Below, in pieces: positions 15,239 to 23,581 of a DNA stretch of 33,435 nt (position 1 is its first letter; each line of letters starts with the position of its first letter). The notes under the pieces are model-generated. The model searched no databases. It was not told the origin of the DNA and saw only the letters and a list, made by a program, of their open reading frames with translations. A program made the translations under genes and the position numbers. Source of the stretch: Candidatus Desulfobulbus rimicarensis (GTDB lineage Bacteria; Desulfobacterota; Desulfobulbia; Desulfobulbales; Desulfobulbaceae); NCBI GenBank assembly GCA_008633435.1, contig RKSL01000030.1, forward strand, positions 1 through 33,435, in the 5' to 3' direction.

Positions 15239-15337
15239 AGGTCGGCCAACCAGCTGGAACGGAAAAGAAGCCGTTGGAGCTGGTGAAAAAGATAATCCAC
15301 CCAGCACTTAATCATACTTGAATCTTGTGATTTTGTC

Positions 15338-15343
15338 TATAAT
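15338..15343 (+). promoter_or_regulatory. possible -10 box of the ECF sigma operon
   Basis: A perfect TATAAT lies about 83 bases before the small ORF at 15426. The -35 region at proper spacing (TACTTG, 15315-15320) is weak, so the call is tentative. Confidence 0.3.
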
Positions 15344-15425
15344 GACGGGAGAAAGAAAAATATGGGAATAAAAAATGGAGTTGTTCGTTGTCTAGAGTAG
15401 AGGCAGCTGGAGAAGGAGAAATGTG

Positions 15426-15554
15426 ATGCAACAGGAAGATGAAAAAACCATTTTTTGCTATGCCGTTCACTTTGGGACTAAGGTTTTCCCATACATAATG
15501 AAACTGGCCGGCAGGTGGCACCGGGTGTCTGGATATGCTGAAATGGGCAGATAA
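15426..15554 (+). CDS. 42-codon small ORF overlapping the sigma-factor start
   Basis: The ATG at 15426 is preceded by AAGGAG (within 15411-15420) at 7-base spacing, a better ribosome-binding site than the sigma gene itself has. It encodes 42 aa beginning MQQEDEKTIFCYAVHFG and ending YAEMGR, with no recognisable domain. Its stop codon lies 20 bases inside the ECF sigma gene in a different frame, the usual geometry for translational coupling. It may be a leader peptide whose translation opens the sigma start. It could also be a chance frame; conservation would decide. Confidence 0.45.
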   Translation: MQQEDEKTIFCYAVHFGTKVFPYIMKLAGRWHRVSGYAEMGR

Positions 15555-16080
15555 AAAAGCAGGGCACCGGCAGTTTCGGGAGGATCTGGTGGAGCTCTTA
15601 CCCCGGCTGCGGCGTTTTGCTCTTTCGTTGACCGGAAATCTGGATGATGCGGATGACCTTGTTCAGGCTGCCTGTGAGCGGGCCTTGTCTCGTCGTCACC
15701 AGTGGAGACCCGGAAGCAGGCTCGACAGCTGGATGTTTAAAATTATTCATACAATGATGATTGATGAGGCCAGATCCATGCGTAAACGTCAACCTCATTA
15801 TTCCTTTGAAGAAGAGCGTTTTAACAAGGGATTAAGTGATGGAGTGAAAAAAATTGAGGCAAGATTACAGTTGGAAAAGGTAGCTCATGCCATGCGTGAA
15901 TTACCGGATAATGACCGGATGATTTTATCGCTGGTCTGCGTTGACGGGCAATCCTACAGGGACGCGGCTGAGGTCTTGCAGCTTCCGGTGGGGACGGTCA
16001 TGAGCAGGTTGGCCCGGGCAAGAAAGAAATTGCACGTTTTACTGGCTGCACCTCTTGGGAACACAACCGGAGGAAGGTGA
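15535..16080 (+). CDS. RpoE-like ECF sigma factor
   Basis: 181 aa extracytoplasmic-function sigma-70 factor. Region 2 spans about residues 20-85 (DDADDLVQAACERAL and the WMFKIIHTMMIDEARSMRKR recognition stretch). Region 4 spans about 115-170 (RELPDNDRMILSLVCVDGQS, then the HTH VLQLPVGTVMSRLARARKKL). The ATG at 15535 has no strong ribosome-binding site, which fits coupling to the small ORF at 15426. The next gene, an anti-sigma factor, overlaps by ATGA (16077-16080). The pair would be held at the membrane and released by an envelope signal. Convergent neighbours are the lipid-type operon ending at 16980; a regulatory link is only a suggestion. Confidence 0.92.
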   Translation: MLKWADKKAGHRQFREDLVELLPRLRRFALSLTGNLDDADDLVQAACERALSRRHQWRPGSRLDSWMFKIIHTMMIDEARSMRKRQPHYSFEEERFNKGLSDGVKKIEARLQLEKVAHAMRELPDNDRMILSLVCVDGQSYRDAAEVLQLPVGTVMSRLARARKKLHVLLAAPLGNTTGGR

Positions 16081-16874
16081 TGACTGAACAGGAAAAAATA
16101 GAAAAAAGCGTGACCGATGAAATGATAATGGCCTATGTGGATGGGGAGCTGGCCTTCGAAGAGCAGGAGATGGTTCGGGCAGCTCTTACCGCAGACCCGG
16201 AGCTTTGTCGCAGGGAAGCGCTTTTTCGGGAAACCGCCACAGCCCTTGATGGAGCCTTTGATGCGCCCATCCATGAAGAGGTGCCGGAGCGGTTACTGAA
16301 TGTAGTGTATCCGCCGGAGAGCAAGTCGCTGCTGTCGTGGTTTCAGCAGTGTATTGCCGGGGGTTCTTCCCTGTTGCAACCTGTGCCTGCCGGGGCATTC
16401 GCCCTGATTATTCTTACAGGTATTGTGTTGCTGTTGAACAGGCCGATCCTTTCCCCGCAGCCGGGAGTCCAGACGCTGCTTTCCGGTCGGGCGTTTGACC
16501 ATATTCTTGAAACAGTGTCAAGCGGCAGTTCTGCCGCTGTTACCCTGGGGGATGATGTCGTGCGGATAACCCCGGTACTCACCTTTCAGGATGGGGAGAG
16601 GAGGTTCTGCCGACAGTTTGAACTTGCAGGTGTTGATGTTGACAGTCTGAACGGACAGGGGCTTGCCTGCCGGAGTATGCAGGGGGGGTGGGAACTTGTG
16701 CTGGTCGAAGAGCAGTCAGCGCAACAGGATGCTTCGAGCCAGCAGCAGGGCTATGAACTTGCCGGTGGAGAGGATGCTGTTGACCGGAAAGTCGAGGCGT
16801 TGCGGTCTGGTCATCCACTGACGCCTGCTCAGGAGAGATTATGTATCGGGCAGGGATGGGATTGCGGGACATGA
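16077..16874 (+). CDS. transmembrane anti-sigma factor
   Basis: 265 aa. The cytoplasmic N-terminus carries the anti-sigma signature (DEMIMAYVDGELAFEEQEMV, residues 9-30), without the His/Cys ligands of zinc-binding anti-sigma factors. A single membrane segment (GAFALIILTGIVLLL) lies near residues 101-116, followed by a ~145-residue extracytoplasmic domain that includes two Cys residues (RRFCRQFELAG and GLACRSMQGG) able to form a disulfide. The ATG overlaps the sigma-factor stop by ATGA, so the two are made in balance. It most likely sequesters the adjacent ECF factor. The sensory domain is not one I can name. Confidence 0.85.
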   Translation: MMTEQEKIEKSVTDEMIMAYVDGELAFEEQEMVRAALTADPELCRREALFRETATALDGAFDAPIHEEVPERLLNVVYPPESKSLLSWFQQCIAGGSSLLQPVPAGAFALIILTGIVLLLNRPILSPQPGVQTLLSGRAFDHILETVSSGSSAAVTLGDDVVRITPVLTFQDGERRFCRQFELAGVDVDSLNGQGLACRSMQGGWELVLVEEQSAQQDASSQQQGYELAGGEDAVDRKVEALRSGHPLTPAQERLCIGQGWDCGT

Positions 16875-16979
16875 AAGGGAGTATGCCGGTGTTACCCCTG
16901 TCCGGTTTCGCAAAGCTCAACCAGACCTACACAATGTATTATATTTTCCAGGGGTTGATTCTTGCCGTTGGCCTGGTCT

Positions 16980-17624
16980 TTAGCATAGAGTTTTGTACAC
17001 TGTCTCGGCCAGTTCCTGTTCGCGGGAGCGGAAAAAATGGTCTGTGTCGGGGAGAGTAATAACGGTTTTGCTTAAGGTGTCGGCCAGCTCGTCTGTCGGG
17101 GTCAGGTCGTCATCTGCTGCAAGGATGACATTGACTGGCAGCGGAGTCTGTTTAAGAGGAGAGAAATCGTGGTCATGCAGTGGTGGGGTAATGGCTGTCA
17201 GTGAGAGTGTCTGCCCTTCTTGAGCCACGTGTTGTCCGATAAAAGCACCAAAGGAATAGCCGATAAGATGATGACTGGAAAACAGTTTTTTGCTCCAGGA
17301 GAGCAGGCGTGCAGTATCGTCAATAATTTCTGAAAAATCGTTGCGTTGATCAAGTCTGTCCCAGAATTCAAACAGGGGGAGATCGGGTTCCGGGGTACTG
17401 CTTTTGCCCACGGCGCGATAGTTGAAGAGCAGCACGGGGAAGAATGGACAGAGTGTTTGTGCCAGCGTCTGCACCACGTTATTGTCTATGTTTCCGGCCA
17501 GGAGCGGGTGGGGCGGACAGAGTATGATACCGCAGGAGCTTTGGGCTGAGCTATAGAGCAGACGGGCTTCCAGCCTGCCGATGGCGCAGGGGATAAAGAG
17601 TTCTGTATCGTGGTTCTGCTCCAT
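16980..17624 (-). CDS. alpha/beta hydrolase (COG2945-like)
   Basis: 214 aa serine hydrolase. The nucleophile elbow GYSFG is at residues 122-126 (Ser124). A catalytic Asp is expected in AADDDLTP near 172 and His in DTDHFF near 196. The N-terminal motif (CPPHPLLAGNIDNNVVQTLA, then LLFNYRAVGKSS) is typical of the COG2945 subgroup, some of which act on acyl or thioester substrates. There is no signal peptide, so it is probably cytoplasmic. It is the last gene of the seven-gene operon; its start shares one base with the upstream ligase stop (TAATG at 17624). Possible jobs are editing thioesterase or release of the acyl product. Confidence 0.85.
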   Translation of the reverse strand: MEQNHDTELFIPCAIGRLEARLLYSSAQSSCGIILCPPHPLLAGNIDNNVVQTLAQTLCPFFPVLLFNYRAVGKSSTPEPDLPLFEFWDRLDQRNDFSEIIDDTARLLSWSKKLFSSHHLIGYSFGAFIGQHVAQEGQTLSLTAITPPLHDHDFSPLKQTPLPVNVILAADDDLTPTDELADTLSKTVITLPDTDHFFRSREQELAETVYKTLC

Positions 17625-18673
17625 TAATAGACGCCGCTGCTCTGGTTTTGTTCGGGGAGCTTAAGGGGGCGAACGTTAGTGATTGTTCTGAAATCACCAG
17701 CGGTAACATAGTTGCCGCAGTCCCGTTCCATCAGGTTGATCAGCAAAAATGAAGGGTCAAGTCGGTGTAGTACGACCCTTCCTGTTTCACCGGCCTGTTG
17801 TACTGTCTGTAAATCGATGTCATCGTCGCTGGCTGTCGGCACAAGTTGCAGCCAGAGAGCCGGATCATCCATGGTAAAAACGGAATTCTGATCTGGTGCG
17901 GGTTCCTCCTGCTCAAATGTTACTCCAAACAGGCTGTTACCGTAGCCGGGTAGAATGACCGCATTGGGAAAATGGTGGTGGAGTGAGGCTGTCATCTCCT
18001 TGGTCTGCACCATGCCTCCGGTGTGGATGCCGCGTATTTGCAGCCGTTGTCGGCTGTTCATCTGTTCGGCTAGTGCGCTGAGCAGGATGGGGGTGGTAAA
18101 GAGCACATCAATGTTCTGGCTGGCAATAATGTTCATGGCCTGGTCAAGCACATGTTCAAGGTAGAGAGTAAAGCCCAGCGACGGTTGATGCTGTCTGCGG
18201 AACCAGCGGACATCACAGTCCACGGAAAACGGTTCGAGGCTCTCCACAGCTCTTGCCATGTGTCGGGCTGCCTGGCCAATGATGTGTGGGCCGCCCGGGC
18301 CGACAAACAGCCACCTGCCCTTTACTGGAAAATTTCTCTTGGCAACAGCGTATAACCAGGGACGAATAAAGGCATGGTTAAATTCTTTCGGGGTAAACAC
18401 CCTGCGGCAGGGTGTGCCGGTGGTGCCTCCGGTTTCAGAGAGAATCATTTTTGGCAGTTCGGGCAGAAGTGCTGCCGGAATAAAATCGGTAATCGGTCGA
18501 CTGCGGAGCTGGTCAAGGCGCATGGGGCCGAGCAGGTGAAAATCTGCGCAGGTGCGGATCTGTTTGCGTGCGTCAAGAGAGCGTTTCTGTTCCTGTTCGA
18601 GCCAGTAGGGCGTTCCTTTTTCGGGATCAAAATGGATTGCCAGGATTGTTTGAATCAGCTGCTTGTGAATCAT
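17624..18673 (-). CDS. LuxE/PaaK-like acyl-activating (AMP-forming) enzyme
   Basis: 349 aa member of the adenylate-forming LuxE/PaaK group, which activates carboxylic acids as acyl-adenylates for transfer to a protein Cys or CoA. The ATP-binding loop SETGGTTGTP is at residues 79-88, followed by FTPKEFNHAFIRPWLYAVAK and GPGGPHIIGQ; the HTGGMVQTKE and LPGYGNSLFG motifs are typical of the family. Starting at the ATG at 18673, with AGAGGAT upstream, gives a family-like N-terminus; a longer frame from 18763 lacks similarity and overlaps the RND gene. It is one base after the exporter stop. LuxE partners a thioester reductase in bioluminescence; here the SDR in the same operon could play that part (inference). 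Confidence 0.82.
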   Translation of the reverse strand: MIHKQLIQTILAIHFDPEKGTPYWLEQEQKRSLDARKQIRTCADFHLLGPMRLDQLRSRPITDFIPAALLPELPKMILSETGGTTGTPCRRVFTPKEFNHAFIRPWLYAVAKRNFPVKGRWLFVGPGGPHIIGQAARHMARAVESLEPFSVDCDVRWFRRQHQPSLGFTLYLEHVLDQAMNIIASQNIDVLFTTPILLSALAEQMNSRQRLQIRGIHTGGMVQTKEMTASLHHHFPNAVILPGYGNSLFGVTFEQEEPAPDQNSVFTMDDPALWLQLVPTASDDDIDLQTVQQAGETGRVVLHRLDPSFLLINLMERDCGNYVTAGDFRTITNVRPLKLPEQNQSSGVY

Positions 18674-18674
18674 G

Positions 18675-20666
18675 CTATCCTCTCTGTGCATTGTTTTCTT
18701 CGCCCGTGAGCAGCAGTGCCGGAAGCAGCACCAGATCACAGAAAATGGCCAGCCACATGGCAAGACTGATCAACAGACCAAAGTTACGCAGCGGCAAAAA
18801 AGGTGAGGCCGCAAACCCGAGAAAGCCGACGCCTGCCACCAGACTGGTAGTCATCATGGCCGGGCCGGCATAGTCAAACACCTGCTTCAGGGTTTCAGTG
18901 CGGCTGTTGTCGGCTTTACGCAAATGTTGCCAGCTGTGGAGAAAATGGATGGTGTCGTCCACAACAATACCAAAGACTATGGAGGCAACGGTGACAGTGG
19001 CAACACTGAGCGGAATACCGATGACACCCATGGCACCAAGTACCAGAAGGACGGGTAGAATATTAGGTAAAATGGCCAGCAGTCCCAGCTTCCATGAACG
19101 GAGAACACACCCCATAACAAGAGAGATAGCCAGAAAAGCCGCACTGAAGCTGCTCACCAGGGTGGCAAAGAGCGTTTTCTGTCCCCGGGTATAGAGCGGC
19201 ACTGAACCGGTTATGTAGGGGAGTTTCCGCGGGCCAAAACAGAGCTGGCAAAAGGTTTCGACTTTATTGACCAGTTCAAGGGTTTTTTCCGAGGCCATGG
19301 TGCGGGTGAGCAGGGTAATCCGGCTGATGTCTTCAAGCATGAAGTCAAGATCTGCCATGGTGAGGAATTCTGCCCCTTGCCGGGTTGCTTTGGGGACAAC
19401 AAGACCACTGGGAAAGGTGTAGAGAATATGGGTGATTTCCGGGTTGGCCTCTGCCAGCAGCGCCATGTTTTTTTCAATTGCTCTGTTGGACTGGCGGGTG
19501 TTGACAAGGTCTAGTTCAATGGGTGTCAGGCCAATCCCTGCGCCCTCTATAGCCTGGTAATCTCGTCGTACAGGTGATTCCCCACTGAAAAAATCAAGAA
19601 TAAACGAGCCACGTTGCAACTGTTGTGCCCCAATTATCCCCAGCACAAGGGCGAGAGCCATGCCCGGCAGGATGAGCTTCTTCTGGCGAGAGATCAGCTG
19701 GTGTAGCGTGCTGAAAAACGGAAAAGAGTATCCGCGCTCTGTAGGTTGAAAAAACAGCGGTAGCAGGAGCAGGGAGGTGACAAGGGAGAGCAGCGTACCG
19801 ATGGCTCCCCAGAGGCCGAGTTGCTGTACCGGCTGATAATTGCTGAGCAGCAGGGATAAAAAGCCCAGCGCTGTGGTCAGCCCGGACAGGAGGCAGGGCA
19901 GGGCAACTCTGGAAAGAATGGCCATGGGGTTCTGGCCGGGTTCTGCTTGTTTTGTGACCAGATGAATGGCGTGTGAAATGCCAAGAATCATGGTTAGAGG
20001 AGGGAGTGCCAGTAAAATCATATTCATCTTGATTCCGGCAAGGCCCATCAGCCCGGTGAGCTGTAATCCTGGTAACAATCCGCAGGCCATAATGAGCGTG
20101 GTGTTGCGGATGTTACGAAGTAACAGGATAAGCATAGCGCAAAGCAGGGTAATAACCAGCGGAAACATGGTGCTTGTGGAGCGGGCTGAGAGTTTATCCA
20201 GCCTGTCTGTGAGCAGCCAGACCCCGCCCAGGCTGGCCTTGTCTTGCCCTGTCCGGGTGAGGACGTTTTCTGCATCTGCGAGCAGGGCAGAGAGTTGTTT
20301 CGGGCTGGTCGTGTATTGAGGGACAAGCGTGATAAGCACAGCTTTTCCCCCGTTTTTCGGGGTTATGCCAAGGGCTGTCACATGGTCAACATGGCGGATC
20401 TGTTGAAGTTGACTGGTCAGGGAATCCGATGTCTCAAGCGTGCGTCCGGGCAGGTAGATGAGCAGCGGATCGGTTATTTGGTGTTCCTGACGAAACTGCT
20501 GATACCTGTGCCATTGCGGATCATCATTGCTCTGCCAGACCGGCAGGGAGTTATCGACAGTACTCTGCATGGCTCCGTAGCCGCAGACGATTGTAGTCAG
20601 CGCCAGCAGAAGAAGAATCAGCGAGGAGCGGGCCCGGATGGCCAGAAAAAAATCAGTTGTTCGCAT
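18675..20666 (-). CDS. MMPL/RND-superfamily lipid exporter
   Basis: 663 aa inner-membrane protein with the RND/MMPL two-fold plan: membrane segment 1 (LILLLLALTTIVCGYGAM), an extracytoplasmic loop of about 130 residues, five segments between about 170 and 315 (FPLVITLLCAMLILLLRNI, then MILLALPPLTMILGISHAIH), a seventh near 335 (LILPGMALALVLGIIGAQQL), a second loop and a last group of five (515-655). The GDxxxD-like region IVVDDTIHFLHSW near 600 is typical of the HAE3/MMPL class, which moves hydrophobic or lipid-like molecules such as hopanoids and mycolates to the outer envelope. It has neither MFP nor OMF neighbours. It sits 6 bases after the aminotransferase stop, in the same operon, and is the likely product exporter. 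Confidence 0.9.
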   Translation of the reverse strand: MRTTDFFLAIRARSSLILLLLALTTIVCGYGAMQSTVDNSLPVWQSNDDPQWHRYQQFRQEHQITDPLLIYLPGRTLETSDSLTSQLQQIRHVDHVTALGITPKNGGKAVLITLVPQYTTSPKQLSALLADAENVLTRTGQDKASLGGVWLLTDRLDKLSARSTSTMFPLVITLLCAMLILLLRNIRNTTLIMACGLLPGLQLTGLMGLAGIKMNMILLALPPLTMILGISHAIHLVTKQAEPGQNPMAILSRVALPCLLSGLTTALGFLSLLLSNYQPVQQLGLWGAIGTLLSLVTSLLLLPLFFQPTERGYSFPFFSTLHQLISRQKKLILPGMALALVLGIIGAQQLQRGSFILDFFSGESPVRRDYQAIEGAGIGLTPIELDLVNTRQSNRAIEKNMALLAEANPEITHILYTFPSGLVVPKATRQGAEFLTMADLDFMLEDISRITLLTRTMASEKTLELVNKVETFCQLCFGPRKLPYITGSVPLYTRGQKTLFATLVSSFSAAFLAISLVMGCVLRSWKLGLLAILPNILPVLLVLGAMGVIGIPLSVATVTVASIVFGIVVDDTIHFLHSWQHLRKADNSRTETLKQVFDYAGPAMMTTSLVAGVGFLGFAASPFLPLRNFGLLISLAMWLAIFCDLVLLPALLLTGEENNAQRG

Positions 20667-20672
20667 GATCAG

Positions 20673-22121
20673 TTATCTGCCGGTCAGGGCACCTGTCCAG
20701 GAGGTAAGAAACTTTAACCCTGCCGAGGACAGGGCATGGTTGACCCTGGTCTTGATCAGCTCCTTTGGTCCCTGACCAAGCAGGTCGTCCAGGGAGGAAA
20801 TAAAATAGTCCAGCTCTTTTTCATCAATAATAAGCGGAGGATAGACTCTGAGCACAGAACGGTTGTTGAGCATCAGTGTGCCAAGAATACCAAACTGTTT
20901 GAGCAGCGCCGCAGCCACCATGCCGGGTAAATGTTCCCTGAGGATATTTTTTAATCCCGGAATATGAAGCGGCAGGTATGATTTTGCCTGGTTGAGGATA
21001 TTTTCGTCAAACTCTATACCGATCATCAAGCCGCGGCCGCGTACTTCCCTGATCCATCCTGGGTGTTTTTGCTGCACCTGTTTCAACCCCTTGACCATTG
21101 TTCTGCCCAGACGCTCTGCCCGTTCGGCAAGATCGTCGTTGATGTAGACCTCCAGTGCGGCCATGGCAGCAGCGCAGGCCGTGGATCGCCCACCAAAGGT
21201 TGAGGTTTGCACCAGGCATTCATGGGGGTTGCCATAGGCGGTGGCAAAGACGTGTTCGCTGCAGACGGTGGCTCCGATTGAGGCGATTCCACCACCAAGC
21301 GATTTGGCCAGCACCAGAATATCAGGAATAACCTGCTCATGGTTGCAGGCAAACATGGTTCCGGTACGGCACATGCCGGTCTGGATTTCATCGAGGATGA
21401 GCAGCACTCCGTGACGGTCGCAGATCGAGCGTACTTCCTGCAGATACCCCGCAGGCGGGATAATCACCCCGGCTTCGCCCTGGATGGGTTCAAGGATGAC
21501 ACCTGCAATCTGTTCTCTGTTGTTTTTGTCTGTCAGCACGTCGTCAATGGCCTGGCTGTCTCCAAACGGCACCTCAAAACCGGGCAGTAAGGGGAAATGT
21601 TCACGCAGACGGGGGGCACCGGTAAATGAGAGCGCTCCCAGAGTTTTGCCGTGCAGGGAATTTTCGGCATAAATAAATCGGGGGCGCTGTCCTTTAAAAC
21701 AGCGGGCGGCCAGTTTCAGGGCAGCTTCAGTGGCTTCAGTACCGGAGTTGCAGAAATAGAGTTTGTTGAGATCGCCCGGGGTTATCTGGCTTAGATTACC
21801 GGCAAGGCAGGCTGCGTAAGGGGAGAGCAACTCTTTGGAAAGATCAACCCGTTGACAGCTCAGCAGCTCACGTACTGCGGCGCTGACTTTGGGGTGGTTA
21901 TGACCAAGATTGAGGGCTCCGTAGGAAGAGACAAAATCAAGGATTTTTTTGGTGTCAGTTGTGGTTATAACTGCGCCTTCTGCCCTGAGCGGCTCGATAG
22001 TCGTGTATTCTCCCATTTCCAGCAATGTTACCAGTCCGGGATTAATATGCTGACGAAATAACTCTACTGTTTTTGAACGTGGCTGGTTGGGCACCTCGGT
22101 TACCTTGATCATAGCTGTCAT
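20673..22121 (-). CDS. class III PLP-dependent aminotransferase
   Basis: 482 aa fold-type I enzyme of the acetylornithine/putrescine/4-aminobutyrate group. Visible features are the GTEATEAALKLA phosphate-binding stretch (127-138), Asp244 in LILDEIQTG for the pyridine nitrogen, and Lys273 in VLAKSLGGG for the Schiff base. The C-terminus is about 30 residues longer than usual (KTRVNHALSSAGLKFL). Enzymes of this class often convert an aldehyde to a primary amine, as MxcL does after a reductase in myxochelin synthesis. That is the most economical role here, next to the thioester-reductase-like SDR whose stop shares one base with this start (TAATG at 22121). The natural substrate is unknown. Confidence 0.9.
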   Translation of the reverse strand: MTAMIKVTEVPNQPRSKTVELFRQHINPGLVTLLEMGEYTTIEPLRAEGAVITTTDTKKILDFVSSYGALNLGHNHPKVSAAVRELLSCQRVDLSKELLSPYAACLAGNLSQITPGDLNKLYFCNSGTEATEAALKLAARCFKGQRPRFIYAENSLHGKTLGALSFTGAPRLREHFPLLPGFEVPFGDSQAIDDVLTDKNNREQIAGVILEPIQGEAGVIIPPAGYLQEVRSICDRHGVLLILDEIQTGMCRTGTMFACNHEQVIPDILVLAKSLGGGIASIGATVCSEHVFATAYGNPHECLVQTSTFGGRSTACAAAMAALEVYINDDLAERAERLGRTMVKGLKQVQQKHPGWIREVRGRGLMIGIEFDENILNQAKSYLPLHIPGLKNILREHLPGMVAAALLKQFGILGTLMLNNRSVLRVYPPLIIDEKELDYFISSLDDLLGQGPKELIKTRVNHALSSAGLKFLTSWTGALTGR

Positions 22122-23581
22122 TATACATGCCCCTTCTGGTAGGGATATCGGGAAAAGAATTCTTCCAGAGCCGTTGCCGTGCGCAACCCTTCTCTGGTAT
22201 TACCGTTAATGTTGATCTGTCCCCGGAAAAATCCATCCTGCGGTGAACGTTCTGCGCAGACAACCTGTAAAAAGGTTTCCGGGGTAACAGTATAGCCAAA
22301 ATCTCCTGCCTTGCCAGGGGCGACCGCACGAAGACAACCTGTGACAATGCGGATGTGCCAGGTGCCGACATTAAGAATTTTCAGCCAGAACAATGTGTTG
22401 AGGCTGCTCAGGTTTTTCAGTAAAGGCTGGTCAAGAAATCCTGGAAGAAAGCCGTTGAAATAGTCGGAAATGCCTTCGGATGCAGGCGGTTGCAGCTGGC
22501 GAGTTGTCGATTTTCTGGAGGTATTTGTTCTGTTGGTTTTACATGAAAGAAAGCGTGAAAAAGCTGCCAGTACTTCTTCGGTGGTCAGTCCCGGTAGGGT
22601 GTTTTTGCCCAGGGCCTTGTTGAGGTTGTGCCGGGAGAAGGTCAGGTCAAGATCAAGATAGTCGGCATACACTCTGGTTCGGCGGGACAGCAATTCTTCT
22701 GCTGGACGCAGTGGTTGTCGGCGGATTTCTTCTCCGGTTGCCCAGCGCACGACTTTTCTGCCAAATGCCTGGTTAAAGAGCAGTTCGATTTCCTCATTGG
22801 CAAATGTGCTGCTGCTGGTCAGGTGGTATGTTGTGTTGTGGCTGTCCGGGAGTTCTGCGAGTGTAAATATTGCATCTGCAACCATATCGTCAAAGACAAA
22901 GGGCATGGATTGCTGTCGGTTGCCCCGCACCCGGATTATTGCAGGGGTGAGCTTGTTACGTTGCTCTGCAAGAAGGAGGCGAAACAATGCGTCAAGAAAG
23001 GTAAACGGGCCAAAATTTCCTCCTGAATCACTGTCTGGATTGCGCTCCAGGATAATACCGGGGCGGTATATTGTTATTTTTGGGATAGTCAGCTGTTGCT
23101 GCTGTTGTCGAAGGAAAGATTCGCCCAGAAATTTGCTCTGTTCATAAAAGTTGCGGAATTGTTGCCCCTGATCAAGCATTGACTCGGCAAAAATCCCCTT
23201 GTATTTGCCACAGACAAAGGCCGTACTGATATGGTGGAGCGGAGCCTTTGCAGCCATTGCAAACCTGTAAATATTTTGTACTCCGTCAATATTGGTCGGC
23301 TTGTACTCAGCAAGGCTGGTGCCTTTAAAGTCGGTGCGGGCTGCCAGATGAAAGATTTGCCCCGTTTTTTCGGCCAGCTTCTGGCAGGTATTGGTATCGA
23401 GCCCGAGTAGAGGGTGGGAGACATCACCACGCACCCATTGCAGGGAGGGGGTGTCTGCATAGATGGATGGGTCAGGGGTGCGGCAGACGACTATGACTTG
23501 TCGGCCTGCGGCAAGCAGCTTTCTGACCAGATATTTTCCCAGAATGCCGGTACCGCCGGTAACAAGAACAGTCGTGCTCAT
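22121..23581 (-). CDS. thioester-reductase-like SDR fused to SCP2-like domain
   Basis: 486 aa. Residues 1-340 are an extended SDR of the male-sterility/thioester-reductase (fatty acyl reductase) type: GGTGILG nucleotide-binding motif at 9-15, FHLAARTDF at 77-85, and the YxxxK pair at Tyr146/Lys150 (YEQSKFLGE). After a low-complexity Arg/Thr/Pro linker near 350-375, residues about 400-480 resemble an SCP2 sterol/lipid carrier domain (WHIRIVTGCLRAVAPGK and FGYTVTPETFLQVVCAERSP). SCP2 domains bind acyl chains or sterols, so the fusion suggests the reductase takes a lipid substrate. Overlaps: ATGA with the U32-like gene and TAATG with the aminotransferase. The reaction proposed is acyl-thioester to aldehyde; oxidation of a 3-hydroxyl is an alternative. 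Confidence 0.82.
   Translation of the reverse strand: MSTTVLVTGGTGILGKYLVRKLLAAGRQVIVVCRTPDPSIYADTPSLQWVRGDVSHPLLGLDTNTCQKLAEKTGQIFHLAARTDFKGTSLAEYKPTNIDGVQNIYRFAMAAKAPLHHISTAFVCGKYKGIFAESMLDQGQQFRNFYEQSKFLGESFLRQQQQQLTIPKITIYRPGIILERNPDSDSGGNFGPFTFLDALFRLLLAEQRNKLTPAIIRVRGNRQQSMPFVFDDMVADAIFTLAELPDSHNTTYHLTSSSTFANEEIELLFNQAFGRKVVRWATGEEIRRQPLRPAEELLSRRTRVYADYLDLDLTFSRHNLNKALGKNTLPGLTTEEVLAAFSRFLSCKTNRTNTSRKSTTRQLQPPASEGISDYFNGFLPGFLDQPLLKNLSSLNTLFWLKILNVGTWHIRIVTGCLRAVAPGKAGDFGYTVTPETFLQVVCAERSPQDGFFRGQININGNTREGLRTATALEEFFSRYPYQKGHV

Larger units (their letters stand above)
14775..15425. repeat. repeat-rich 650-bp intergenic region
   Basis: No gene is supported. The contents, in order, are the second 68-bp dispersed repeat (14856-14923), a nested palindromic element (15031-15155), a set of GTTATCT/AGATAAC motifs that can form alternative stems (15201-15238), a hairpin with arms 15249-15262 and 15271-15284, and a TATAAT box at 15338-15343 that could serve the sigma-factor operon. 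Confidence 0.6.

Noticed and set aside
16841-17059. 72-codon plus-strand frame between the anti-sigma and hydrolase genes
   Set aside because: It straddles the end of the anti-sigma gene and the antisense side of the hydrolase. It has one hydrophobic stretch but no supporting ribosome-binding site.
18674-18763. 30-residue N-terminal extension of the LuxE-like enzyme
   Set aside because: It overlaps the upstream exporter gene, lacks family similarity and does not have the AGAGGAT site that precedes the ATG at 18673.
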